A DNA stretch of 10,074 nucleotides from Euperipatoides rowelli (GCA_003024985.2 PXIH01S0054854.1); one strand, 5' to 3'. Shown: positions 1 through 7,858, numbered from the stretch's first letter. Program-made: numbers and translations. Notes: generated from the sequence alone by a model not told the origin.

Positions 1-300
1 GTTAATTCAGACTCAGTAAAACATACAGTATGAAAATAACTAAGAATATTATTAATGAGATAAAATTCCACACATTGATTTGTGCAAAGTCTACACAATC
101 CGAATTTTTCTTTTTCTATGTCGACCGTGTAGAGTTAAATTTGGTAGGCTAAACAAATTTCTTATGAATGCTAAGTGAAAGCAAATTGTTTAAAAAGGAA
201 TTAAACTAAATTTATTCTGTTAAACTTAAAGACTGAAATTCAGTGTAGATATAATAGCATAAAAGGTAATAGACTAATAAAAATATTAATTTTCACAATT

Positions 301-385
301 CAGTGGGTATATGCAAATTATAAACAATAAGCAGTGGGTATACTGCGTATACAAACAATAAGCAGTGGGTATACTGCATATACCC
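301..385. repeat. 31-bp tandem repeat, about 2.7 copies
   Basis: Units begin CAGTGGGTAT at 301, 332 and 363. The first two are 31 bp (301-331, 332-362). The third stops after 23 bp at 385, exactly where the transposon at 386 begins. Units share CAGTGGGTATAC, TGC and AAACAATAAG, and the first unit is the most diverged. The array looks broken by the transposon. The sequence after the transposon (960 onward) does not obviously continue the 31-bp unit, so the array may already have ended at the insertion point. Confidence 0.85.
376..385. repeat. Target-site duplication, left copy (GCATATACCC)
   Basis: This 10-base word lies next to the left terminal inverted repeat of the 386-949 element and is repeated in the same orientation at 950-959, next to the right one. 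It is also the tail of the third 31-bp tandem unit, so the element inserted in or at the end of that array. Confidence 0.7.
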
Positions 386-949
386 GGCAGGGCTCGAAAT
401 AGTAATTTAAACCTCGCAGCATATTTTACTTTGAGGATAATGTTGCTCACATCAATTTTATGGCAGCTCATGACGGTTATGTAGACTAGTTTATCTGAAT
501 TAACAAATTATACTATAGTAGCACAATATAATACTTAGCCTAACTAGCTATTTATATTTGTTTTTAGTTAATTTAGATATAGTTTTGAAAACATCCCATC
601 ACACACAATGCTAAACAATTCATACTTAGAATTAACTGCTGAAAACATCAATGAGAGCAAGGGCAAATCTAACTTTATCGGGAACTTATGGAAAAATGAA
701 CACATTCAATTTCAAATATATATATGGCACAGTATAATACAGTAGTATAAACATAGTATATACGTATAGTATGTAACACTGTACATAGTAGTCTATGTAT
801 AGTTTTTGCCTGATTTTGCATTATATAGTAGGCCTATATAAAGGTTAGGCTGCGGCAAAATATGCTTTGAGTTGCTTGGAGCTCGAGGCTATTATCTCCT
901 AACTCGCTGCAAATTCTGTGAATACCTTTAGTTATTTCGAGCCCTGCCC
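386..949. mobile_element. Short non-autonomous DNA transposon (MITE-like), possibly Mutator-like
   Basis: The left end reads GGCAGGGCTCGAAATAG (386-402). The right end, reverse complemented, reads GGGCAGGGCTCGAAATAA (932-949), giving terminal inverted repeats with a perfect 16-bp core. The 10-mer GCATATACCC lies immediately outside both ends (376-385 and 950-959), as expected of a target-site duplication. If the duplication is taken as 9 bp, the inverted repeats become 18 bp, matching except at the outermost and innermost bases. The element is about 0.56 kb and has no open frame that could encode a transposase. A 9-10 bp duplication fits Mutator-like elements better than hAT elements (8 bp), although the inner CAGGG...CCCTG ends resemble hAT termini. 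Family assignment is therefore open. The interior carries several GTATA/TATAGTA-rich stretches (about 715-840). Confidence 0.75.
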
Positions 950-959
950 GCATATACCC
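950..959. repeat. Target-site duplication, right copy (GCATATACCC)
   Basis: Exact direct copy of 376-385, abutting the right terminal inverted repeat that ends at 949. Confidence 0.7.
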
Positions 960-978
960 TCGACTACAGCCCTGCCTA

Positions 979-1223
979 TATTGTTATCACTGTTGTGCTG
1001 CATAGTGATTGGTGATTTGACCTCATGAAACCACAGATCACATTTACTATTTTCCATCATAGAATCCATTTTTGATTCTGGCGATTGCAGTGCCACCTAT
1101 TGTTACCCTGTTGTTTTGTGCAGTGATCGGTGATTTGATCTCATGAAACCACAGGTTGAGTCTTTTCCAGCATAGCATCCATTTTGGATTCTGGTTGATT
1201 GTAATGACTATTTATTGTTACCC
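979..1223. repeat. Diverged tandem duplication, 119-bp and 115-bp units plus a partial third
   Basis: Unit 1 (979-1097) and unit 2 (1098-1212) both begin TATTGTTA. They share GTGAT.GGTGATTTGA.CTCATGAAACCACAG, a TTTTCCA.CATAG stretch and ATCCATTTT.GATTCTGG. A third start, TATTGTTACCC, is at 1213-1223 and then diverges. By eye the two full units agree at roughly four in five positions, with a few small indels. Each holds a short palindrome: AGAATC...GATTCT in unit 1 and ATCCATTTTGGAT in unit 2. No coding potential was recognised. Confidence 0.85.
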
Positions 1224-1444
1224 AGCGTGCAACTATTAAAAAACAATAAAAACCCTGAGTTCATCTACATTCTACCCTAAACAGTTCACTGCCATGAATT
1301 TTCATAACGTCTTGAACGCTCTATAATTCATCCTAATGTATTATTATGTTATAATATTCAAATAATTTGATTAAATTCTATTTTAATTTGATATTACTTT
1401 TCTATTTAATAAGCCACAATGTATAGTGTATTTATTGTTAAAGT

Positions 1445-1467
1445 GATGTCATTTTCTTCCATTTCAG
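1445..1467 (+). promoter_or_regulatory. 3' splice site (acceptor) of the PITPNC1-like exon
   Basis: The pyrimidine-rich tract ATTTTCTTCCATTTCAG ends at 1467 and sets the exon start in phase 0 at a Tyr codon, the same boundary as in human PITPNC1. A second AG follows within the exon (TACAG, 1468-1472), but using it would remove conserved residues and shift the frame. Confidence 0.88.
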
Positions 1468-1616
1468 TACAGGATAGGCCAATTATATATGATCGCCAAA
1501 CATAGCCTGGAGCAGAGTGATCAAGGAGAAGGTGTGGAAGTTGTGAATAATAATCCACATGAGGATCCAAAGTATGGAAAAGGACAGTTTACAGAAAAAA
1601 GGATACATCTTTCAAG
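1468..1616 (+). CDS. PITPNC1: Internal exon of a PITPNC1 (RdgB-beta)-like phosphatidylinositol transfer protein
   Basis: The 149-bp exon is read in phase 0 and gives 49 codons (YRIGQLYMIA... to ...RIHLS) plus AG of a split codon. The family is soluble lipid carriers with a START-like fold that move phosphatidylinositol, and for RdgB-beta phosphatidic acid, between membranes. Signatures visible are GQLYMI (residues 4-9 of the exon), KHS.EQSD.GEGVEVV (11-26) and GQFTEKR (39-45). GQFTEKR contains Thr (codon 1591-1593) and Lys (1597-1599), which align with PITP-alpha Thr59 and Lys61, known inositol-ring contacts. EQSD, QFTEKR and EDP point to PITPNC1 rather than PITPNA/B (which have GQYTHK) or the multidomain PITPNM. 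From memory, human PITPNC1 matches at about 36 of 49 positions and has the same exon start after Asp-Glu. The acceptor is TTTCAG (1462-1467) and the donor GTAGCC (1617-1622). Read-through would stop at once (AGG TAG), confirming the splice. The expected next residue from AG+N is Ser (or Arg). The remaining exons are outside the window. Confidence 0.93.
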
Positions 1617-1622
1617 GTAGCC
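1614..1622 (+). promoter_or_regulatory. 5' splice site (donor) of the PITPNC1-like exon
   Basis: AAG|GTAGCC at 1614-1622. The GT at 1617-1618 follows two bases of a split codon (phase 2). The match to the consensus GTRAGT is only moderate (GTAGCC lacks the usual AGT), so use of this site might depend on context, and a long inverted repeat begins 34 bases downstream. Confidence 0.85.
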
Positions 1623-1650
1623 AATGAGAATTTGAATATATCTGATTTAT

Positions 1651-1820
1651 CAAATATATTTAATTTTCCTTAGTAATTTCTATAAGTCACACGCTCACCA
1701 TCAATCTTATCTATCAGCCTAACCAATTAAACCTAGAGGTTTAATTGGTTAGGCTGGTAGATGAGTTTGATGGCGAGGGTTTGACTTATAGAAATTACTA
1801 AGGAAAATTAATTATATTTG
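1651..1820. repeat. Near-perfect 84-bp inverted repeat (long hairpin or foldback element)
   Basis: The left arm 1651-1734 and right arm 1737-1820 are reverse complements at 77 of 84 positions, separated by only two bases (1735-1736). Mismatched positions in the left arm are 1659, 1690, 1693, 1697, 1705, 1708 and 1714. In RNA, 1708 and 1714 would be U-G wobbles and 1697 an A-C mismatch. The outer 8 bp (CAAATATA/TATATTTG) pair perfectly and pairing stops beyond them. The arms begin 34 bases after the donor of the PITPNC1-like exon, so the pre-mRNA would carry a long duplex beside the splice site. No clear target-site duplication is seen outside the arms, so a foldback transposon is possible but unproven. 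A recent local inverted duplication is the other reading. Confidence 0.95.
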
Positions 1821-1900
1821 AGATTAAGTTATTATGGTAGCCTATAAATTTATCTTAAGGATGTGAACATTCAAAATTAATTTCTGCACCCACATTAGCT

Positions 1901-1925
1901 TTTATCATCATTATATGATGATAAA
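1901..1925. repeat. Perfect 11-bp palindrome
   Basis: TTTATCATCAT (1901-1911) and ATGATGATAAA (1915-1925) are exact reverse complements around a 3-base loop. It is AT-rich and has no recognised function. Confidence 0.8.
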
Positions 1926-1966
1926 TATAAAATTATGCCCCTCTGTGGCCAAAAAGTGGACTAAAA

Positions 1967-1980
1967 ATATATATATATAT
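1967..1980. repeat. Short (AT)n run
   Basis: Seven AT units run directly into an A-rich stretch. Simple sequence. Confidence 0.8.
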
Positions 1981-2049
1981 AAAATAATTGTCAGTATTGG
2001 GTCAGTATTAATTTAAACACAATTGCCACGATTATTGAGTTTACTCAAT

Positions 2050-3725
2050 ATGTGGTTTGTGCACAACACTCACAGAGCAGAAAGATAAATACACATGATG
2101 AAAGAAAAACTTACAAAGTGATTGGTCAATTTGAACCAAATTTTCCAGAATTGATGGGGGGTCTCAAGGTGGTGTGTGCAGATGAAAAGCCTCAAATACA
2201 GTATTACTGATAAACTTGATCCAAGTTTGACATGATTATTGGGCTCTACTCATTAGATGAACCTCCCATTTTCGGAGTAATATTTCATGCAGTACCTTCT
2301 GGGTCAAAAAAAAAAACAATATATGTAAAAATATAAAATAGGCTAAGCCTATAGCCCTCTCCTCACCCCCCCTAAAAAAAAAAAATGAATACGAGATGCA
2401 CTTCTAATTCGAGCAATTGAAAATTACGATTTTTCTCACTTTTAAAAAATTGCCTGATAAATTAATTAATCCAAAGTATAAATTATTGAATTATTATTNT
2501 TTTTTTTTTTAAAGTCAGTAATTAAAGGGTTAAAAAATGCTGCTTTCTGAAGTTTGATGGCAGGTGAAGCTGGTCCTAATATTTTACTCCTGTCAAAACT
2601 TAATTTTCTAAATTGTGATTGAAGTACACTCAGTTGAATTAGATTAGGTCCTCCAATCGTTTACTCTGTCATTTGTTTGTGAGCTGCAAATGCTAATAGT
2701 AATAATTTGAAACAATCATTATTGCTTGTTGCATAATATATTGCTGAATAATGAGTCATTAATGCTAGTGAATGTTACACTGTTCATTTTAATGAGATAT
2801 TTTAATGTTTTTTCTCTTTCCTTGATTAAGTGAATCCATATGCTGTTAATGTTGTGATCTTTTACTTTTAATTTCCAGGTTAAATCTTGAATGAGATTTA
2901 GTATTTAAAAATTGTTTTCTGCATCAGTTGCTCTCTTTAAAAATAACAATTACCAATCAAATCTCCTAACACGTGGAAACTTTATTGTAAATAGCCTTAT
3001 TTGTATCAAATTTGTTTACTTTGTATTATGAAGTTATATTTTGCTATGTGTTGCATATTCAGTAGGCTATATACATTATATGCTGAGTATTGTATATAAA
3101 ATTAGGCACTCTAAATAGTAACGCATTTTCAAGATATTGTGTTGTATTTTTTTACATGCACTCACTATGCATTCAATTGTGTTTGAACTTGAATATGGAA
3201 TTTTTTTTAAAAATTCATCAAATATAATGGCTATTTTTTTATCTGTTTCATTTGTGATATTAAAATCTATAACTTTCCTTGTCTCTTCATAATGTTAGCT
3301 GAGAGGATGATACTGGCGAAGCAAAGGGAAGATATTCATATAAAATCTATTATAAATGTTATCATTAAACTTGTTATTTATTCAATTCTTTTAACTATGA
3401 AATTCATTAAATAAGCTTTAAATTACAATATTGATCTATTGATCTTCATCAGTTCTTAAACAGAAAGGTTGATCAGTTCCAGTATAGCATTGACTTTAAA
3501 TTAAAAGGACAATAATCCATATTTTTCAATTTGCAGGAAAACAATGGAGATGTGACATTTTATTTTTTATCTAATAGTATACCATCCAAAGAAAAAAAAA
3601 AGCTCCCAGCCAATAGTTTGTTTTACTCAGCATGGAAATAAAATAGCATGTTTACTAATTATAGGCTACTCCCCCCAGTCCAGCTATTTTTTTACAGCAG
3701 GCTATGACGGAAATGTAGACGCAGG
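2050..3725. other. AT-rich non-coding stretch, no gene seen
   Basis: No exon, RNA gene or mobile-element signature was recognised. It holds several homopolymer runs (A-runs near 2309 and 2379, T-run near 2500), one undetermined base (n at 2499, inside a T-run and probably a sequencing or assembly uncertainty), and a short palindrome ATAGGCTAAGCCTAT at 2338-2352. Bases 2050-2290 have a somewhat more even base composition, but no open frame of useful length or splice-bounded match was recognised. Confidence 0.6.
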
Positions 3726-3780
3726 AATAATAATAATAATAATAATAATCATCGTCATCGTCATAGTCATAGTCATCATT
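3726..3780. repeat. Compound trinucleotide microsatellite
   Basis: Eight AAT units (3726-3749) pass into a run of TCA, TCG and TAG triplets (about 3750-3780). The AAT part is uninterrupted. The second part is a degenerate 3-base repeat in which TCA alternates with TCG or TAG. No coding context is seen. Confidence 0.9.
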
Positions 3781-4015
3781 ATGAAAATCATAATAATAAT
3801 ATAGCAAGACATACATCAATAGAAAATAACCGTTTTTGAAAATTGTTTCCGATTACTTTCTTTTACACTTTTTTTTCCCGATTAGATCTTTTTTTTTTTT
3901 TCAATAAGCATAGCCTATTACCTTTAAAAGGATCCTCAAACATCCTTATTCAGAAGTATTCCCTTTTTTACTCTCATTACGCCTAGTCATACCATATGAA
4001 CAGAAGTAAAAAAGA

Positions 4016-4079
4016 TGACACCCAAAACATTTGTTGGTGTCTGGGGTAAAGTGCCCTCCCCCAGGGGGTCCAGGGGTAA
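4016..4079. repeat. GC-rich patch with two palindromes
   Basis: GACACC (4017-4022) pairs with GGTGTC (4036-4041). The pairing extends through an adjacent AA/TT if one C is bulged. CCCCCAGGGGG follows at about 4062-4072. The patch is clearly richer in G and C than the AT-rich sequence around it, which suggests a remnant of an inserted element. No family was recognised. Confidence 0.55.
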
Positions 4080-4084
4080 AATTA

Positions 4085-4105
4085 GGAGATGTGGTAACCC
4101 TAATT
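4085..4105. repeat. 21-bp dispersed repeat, copy 1
   Basis: GGAGATGTGGTAACCCTAATT. It matches 4670-4690 in the same orientation at 18 of 21 positions. Possibly the end of a dispersed mobile-element family. Confidence 0.45.
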
Positions 4106-4669
4106 TTTGTTTATATAATTAATCTTTTGCGACTATCAGTAGAACAAATTATCTATAACACAGTGCAACATAAATTTAGATCACTTTTTGGGAATTAACA
4201 AAGTTTCAGAGAATGTCTCCACCTTTCATCCAGGTCAGTAGGCTGCATTAACAGAAAATATGATTTTTTTTTATTATTTTAAAGCAGCCCAGTAGAATTT
4301 ATTTGTTATTATTTATTACTTGATATATTAATCAAAAATAAAAACATTTTGTATGATATTTTAGAACTTGAAATATTAAAAAAAACAAAAACATTTTATA
4401 CAGTATTTCAAAAGCACAGTAAAATAAAAAATAAGTCAAAAATAAGTAGATACATGTCCAATTTTAAATGCAAAACACCAAATAAAATAAAGTGGCTCTG
4501 AGTTCATTTTGGGTTAGGAATAAGGGATCAATAAAACTTAGCACAAGTGTTCTATCTTTAATGGATTCTATTAATATCTTATTTCATCCTTTAATCCATT
4601 TAGTCATTTAAAGAGAAAAGAGAAGCAATTAGATATGAATGTGAATATAGGACTTAACGGTCTAAAGCC

Positions 4670-4690
4670 GGACATATGGTAAGCCTAATT
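4670..4690. repeat. 21-bp dispersed repeat, copy 2
   Basis: GGACATATGGTAAGCCTAATT, in the same orientation as 4085-4105, with three substitutions. It lies 585 bp from the first copy. Because the two are direct rather than inverted, they are not a terminal inverted repeat pair. Confidence 0.45.
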
Positions 4691-5782
4691 ATGCCTCTAC
4701 CCGGTTTAAAACACCTCAGCAAGTTTCAGAATGAGCAGATTCAAGTATATGAGATCAAAAACCTTGTGAGATATGAAGTTAAATGTAAGAAATAGTTGGT
4801 AATCCCATAACTCTCCATAAGAAAATGGCACTGCAGCTTGTAAAAATCTTCAGACTCTTATCATTGTCCTTGGGAATACAATAGATAGGTTGGGTCAGCT
4901 TGGTGATGGCATGATAATAAGCTGGTTTAACGAGAAAGGCATCTTTTGATCTAATAAAGTTTTAATTTTTAAAAACAGCTTTCAAAATACAATGGTATTT
5001 TGAATTTGAAAGCTCTGGATGCCGATTGTGGCTTTATTAATTTATATAAACAAACATGCTACTCTGCTCTTGAAATGAGAACTTGTATACAATTCTTCCT
5101 TTCACTCGATAAGCTATATCCAGTGTGTAAGTTATATAGGCTAATTACAAAATTTGTCAACCATAAATTTCATTTGCCATTGTGACATAAACTGTTCACA
5201 AACACTATGCTAAGCTTCATATTACTGCAGATGGACGTTGAGTCTCAAAATTGATGTTTGTTTATGGGATGGTGGTATTCACGGTATGTCCTCATAAGCG
5301 GAAGATTGGTCTAGATTGTATTTGAGATTATTTTTTTACGAATATTTTTCAAAAGCAAGACAAATAATTTGATATTAATAATGAATGGTTGTATTATGTG
5401 CGTTATCCTCAAAATAAAGCTTGATTGTTGTAAACATAGGAGTGAGCCGATAGCACATTTGCTGCAAAAAATATGCTGTGTGCATGTGCTTTATTTACAA
5501 CACCGTAGAGTTAACATATAACTCTGAACACAATTTCTTAGATGTGCTCAAACTTTCCTGTTTGACTTTCCAGTAACTCGTTACTCTGAACCGACCTTAA
5601 TTTTAATATTTATAAATGCATTTCTTATAATGCTATAAGAATATGAGGTGACATGACAGGTTACCATGATTTATCTTTAACATATGCCAACGTTCTGATA
5701 ATCTGTGCTCATAAATAATTCTAATTAAAACGTATAAAAAACAGCACTTGAAGAAATAATACTAGTCAATAATAAATTATAT

Positions 5783-5816
5783 ATTCAACATTAATTTGTT
5801 AATTACAATGTTGAAT
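5783..5816. repeat. Perfect 10-bp-stem hairpin
   Basis: ATTCAACATT (5783-5792) and AATGTTGAAT (5807-5816) are exact reverse complements with a 14-base loop. Near the end of the second arm a T-run begins (5816-5829). In an animal intron this need not mean termination. Confidence 0.7.
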
Positions 5817-6533
5817 TTTTTTTTTTTTTATCTTATTTTTTAATGAATTTTTCTTTGTTTTAGCATTTGTCTTGAAGGAAATGGATCAATTAAAATATAT
5901 TAATTCATAGCATGCGACTTTTAACATTAGCATATAACATAATTTTACTTAACATTTAATCTTACTTAACATTTTACTTAACATTTATTGTACAGTAGGC
6001 TATATTAAGGGAAAAGTTTTTCCATTGTATTTATCTCTTAAAATTACTAAGGTTTTCAGATATTTTATTGGTGAAACAGATCTGTTTAATATACTGGCAA
6101 TATATTAAATTTATTATTAGACTAAAAAAAAAAAAATCCAAACTAATTGGGACTAGTTTTTGCTTTGAATGGAGTTTCTGACATGATTATTTATTAATAA
6201 TGCATCGAGGTTGAATATGTTGGTTTTCAAAACTGCTTTAAATAAAAGTTTAGTCTATTCTTAATTTAACACCTGAATAAATATTAGATTAATATTGTAA
6301 GAAAAATATTCTGTATGTTTAAAACCTAATTTCTGTTTCTTTAGATTTCCTTTATTTTAACATTTTTATCTCTTCCTCTACCGAAGCAATTGTGGACAAT
6401 TGTGGAAGAGCGTTCCCACATTTTTAAACCTAGCCAAGTTTAGTAATAAGATTAAGTAGTTTTTGATTCACCCAAATAATTTATAATTCGTGCTCCTATG
6501 CAAAATTTTATTACATAAATAACTATTGTATAT

Positions 6534-6541
6534 GCATTTAC
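6534..6541. repeat. Likely target-site duplication of the hAT element, left copy
   Basis: GCATTTAC lies directly outside the left TIR. The partner at the right end reads GCATTACA, identical for GCATT and realigned as GCATT-AC if one T has been deleted. Decay implies the insertion is not recent. Confidence 0.55.
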
Positions 6542-7386
6542 TAGTGAATCCAATACCAGACCAAAAATCTATAACCAGTGTTATGGTATTCTTATTTTTC
6601 AAACCTAGGATACCGATGTTGATAACAGTATTAATGCCGGTATCTCCAAAAATAAATAGTGTTTTATTATATATTCATCAAGAAAGGAGTACGGATAAAG
6701 ACATGTAAGATAAAAAAACAAAAACACTCAAACTCATTTTTCTATCAAAAAAAAATGGATTTATTAAAATTATAAAACAATCAACAGTCAAAAATTACTT
6801 CAAATAATAGAAAAGGAACTTTTTAAAAAAATGATTTCTAAGAAAAAGTGGAAAACAAATTTATTCTAAAATATAAAAAAAGGATTCAAGTACAAATAAA
6901 AGTTTAAATTTAAATTTTTACAGAATCCTCATCGGCAATTTTAAAATATGCTCTTAGAAAACAAACGGAAGAACAAAAAATATAAAGGCTTACACCCCAC
7001 CCCCCTATGTTTAGCAAATAAATTTAGTAAAGCTTTGTTTTGTTTTTAATTAAACAAATGTTTTTTAATTTTTATTCTTAAACTACCATATTTTATTTTA
7101 TGCCATGATTTATTTTCTGATAATAGTTTAAAATTAGACCAATTTACAATTAGCGTGCTTGGTAGTCGTAACAAAACATTGTAACAGCTTTTATAAGGAA
7201 AAAGTTGATAAATATTCGTAATTTAAAAAATTGCTGTCTACAGAAACAATCAAGAAAAAAACAAGAAGATTCCGGCCTTATACTTATGAGAATAACTAAA
7301 TAATTCATTAATAAACATTCCAAGATTATTTCAATGTTTAAAATTACACAGTGGATATGAAGATTCTATGGTACAGCATCACTACC

Positions 7387-7409
7387 AAAAGGTCATCATT
7401 TGACCTTTT
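7387..7409. repeat. Perfect 9-bp inverted repeat containing AGGTCA half-sites
   Basis: AAAAGGTCA (7387-7395), a 5-base spacer, then TGACCTTTT (7401-7409). The inner AGGTCA/TGACCT words are nuclear-receptor half-site sequences arranged as an inverted repeat with 5 bases between. Whether anything binds cannot be told from sequence, and the chance of such a palindrome in AT-rich DNA is not negligible. It lies inside the hAT element. Confidence 0.5.
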
Positions 7410-7692
7410 AAAAATAAATTTTCTAAGAATTCTGGAAAATACTAATGGAGATTTCATCCAAATGTCAAGAAACGTGTGTCAAGAACTGAAGTAATATTCT
7501 AACAAATTTTGATAAATTTTATTAAAAACAATCGTCAGAATAATCTATATATTAATACGTGAAGGGAAAACTTTGGATCCTTTTTTAAGCATATTGGGCG
7601 CACGGAGGAGTGTGAGATTTGGCAGAGTTAAAGTTTATATGGAGAGGGAGTGCAATGAGCTAAAATTTATATATAAAATTAAAACATTCATT

Positions 7693-7858
7693 GTTTAGCG
7701 TTGTGGCGGCTTTTTACAAAGGAGTGGCGGCTTTTTACAAAGGAAATTAGCATTGTGGCGGCTTTTTACAAAGGAAATTAGCATTGTGGCGGCTTTTTAC
7801 AAAGGAGTGGCGGCTTTTTACAAAGGAAATTAGCATTGTGGCGGCTTTTTACAAATGA
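7693..7858. repeat. Minisatellite with higher-order structure: 21-bp core in an 83-bp compound unit, twice
   Basis: Six copies of a 21-bp core beginning GTGGCGGCTTTTTACAAAGG start at 7703, 7724, 7755, 7786, 7807 and 7838. A 10-bp spacer AATTAGCATT occurs before some cores (7745, 7776, 7828), with a variant GTTTAGCGTT at 7693. The order is spacer-core-core-spacer-core, then the same again, so two 83-bp units (7693-7775, 7776-7858) are present. Apart from the variant first spacer and one base in the last core (TGA for GGA, 7856), the copies look identical, so amplification is recent or the copies are being homogenised. The core is far richer in G and C than its surroundings. It lies within the hAT element. 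Confidence 0.95.

Larger units (their letters stand above)
1..1467 (+). other. Inferred intron upstream of the PITPNC1-like exon (5' end outside the window)
   Basis: No coding sequence is supported here. The stretch ends in a good 3' splice site: a T/C-rich tract at about 1450-1465 followed by AG at 1466-1467. In PITPNC1 the exon before the one found here is short and encodes the N-terminal residues up to an Asp-Glu. I searched this stretch by eye for it and did not see it, so the intron probably starts to the left of base 1. The contents are AT-rich sequence, a 31-bp tandem repeat, a small transposon inserted in that repeat, and a tandem duplication, each listed separately. Bases 1-300 and 1224-1449 show nothing beyond AT-rich sequence. 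The strand is that of the exon. Confidence 0.75.
3781..6541. other. AT-rich non-coding stretch, no gene seen
   Basis: No exon or RNA gene was recognised. Contents I can point to are a C/G-rich palindromic patch (4016-4079), a 21-bp dispersed direct repeat (4085-4105 and 4670-4690), an imperfect nested hairpin at 5427-5501, a 10-bp-stem hairpin at 5783-5816, a threefold ACTTAACATTT cluster around 5947-5992, and a 10-bp tandem duplication CAATTGTGGA at 6387-6406. The + strand open frame at 5000-5185 shows no family resemblance and no splice-supported boundaries, so it is not annotated as a gene. Confidence 0.6.

Noticed and set aside
286-471. 61-codon minus-strand open frame
   Set aside because: It is read through the 31-bp tandem repeat and the transposon boundary, so it has no continuous origin as a gene.
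2499-2499. Undetermined base n
   Set aside because: It lies in a T-run and is best explained as sequencing or assembly uncertainty, not biology.
2860-2905. Acceptor-like sequence TTTTAATTTCCAG followed by possible exon
   Set aside because: The following sequence meets stops quickly in all frames and shows no PITP-domain similarity.
3290-3345. Short GC-richer stretch after GTTAG suggestive of a small exon
   Set aside because: No family match, no good pyrimidine tract and no convincing donor.
4210-4233. Possible 24-base micro-exon bounded by TTTCAG and CAG|GTCAGT
   Set aside because: The donor looks good, but the upstream tract is not pyrimidine-rich and the translation in the phase expected after the PITPNC1-like exon does not resemble the PITP domain.
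5000-5185. 61-codon plus-strand open frame
   Set aside because: No recognised family and no splice or promoter context. The length is compatible with chance.
6526-6708. 60-codon plus-strand open frame
   Set aside because: It starts outside and runs across the left TIR of the hAT element, so it is a chance frame through subterminal motifs.
7693-7858. Regularly spaced repeats resembling a CRISPR array
   Set aside because: The spacers are identical to each other or absent, and the context is animal intronic DNA. It is a minisatellite.
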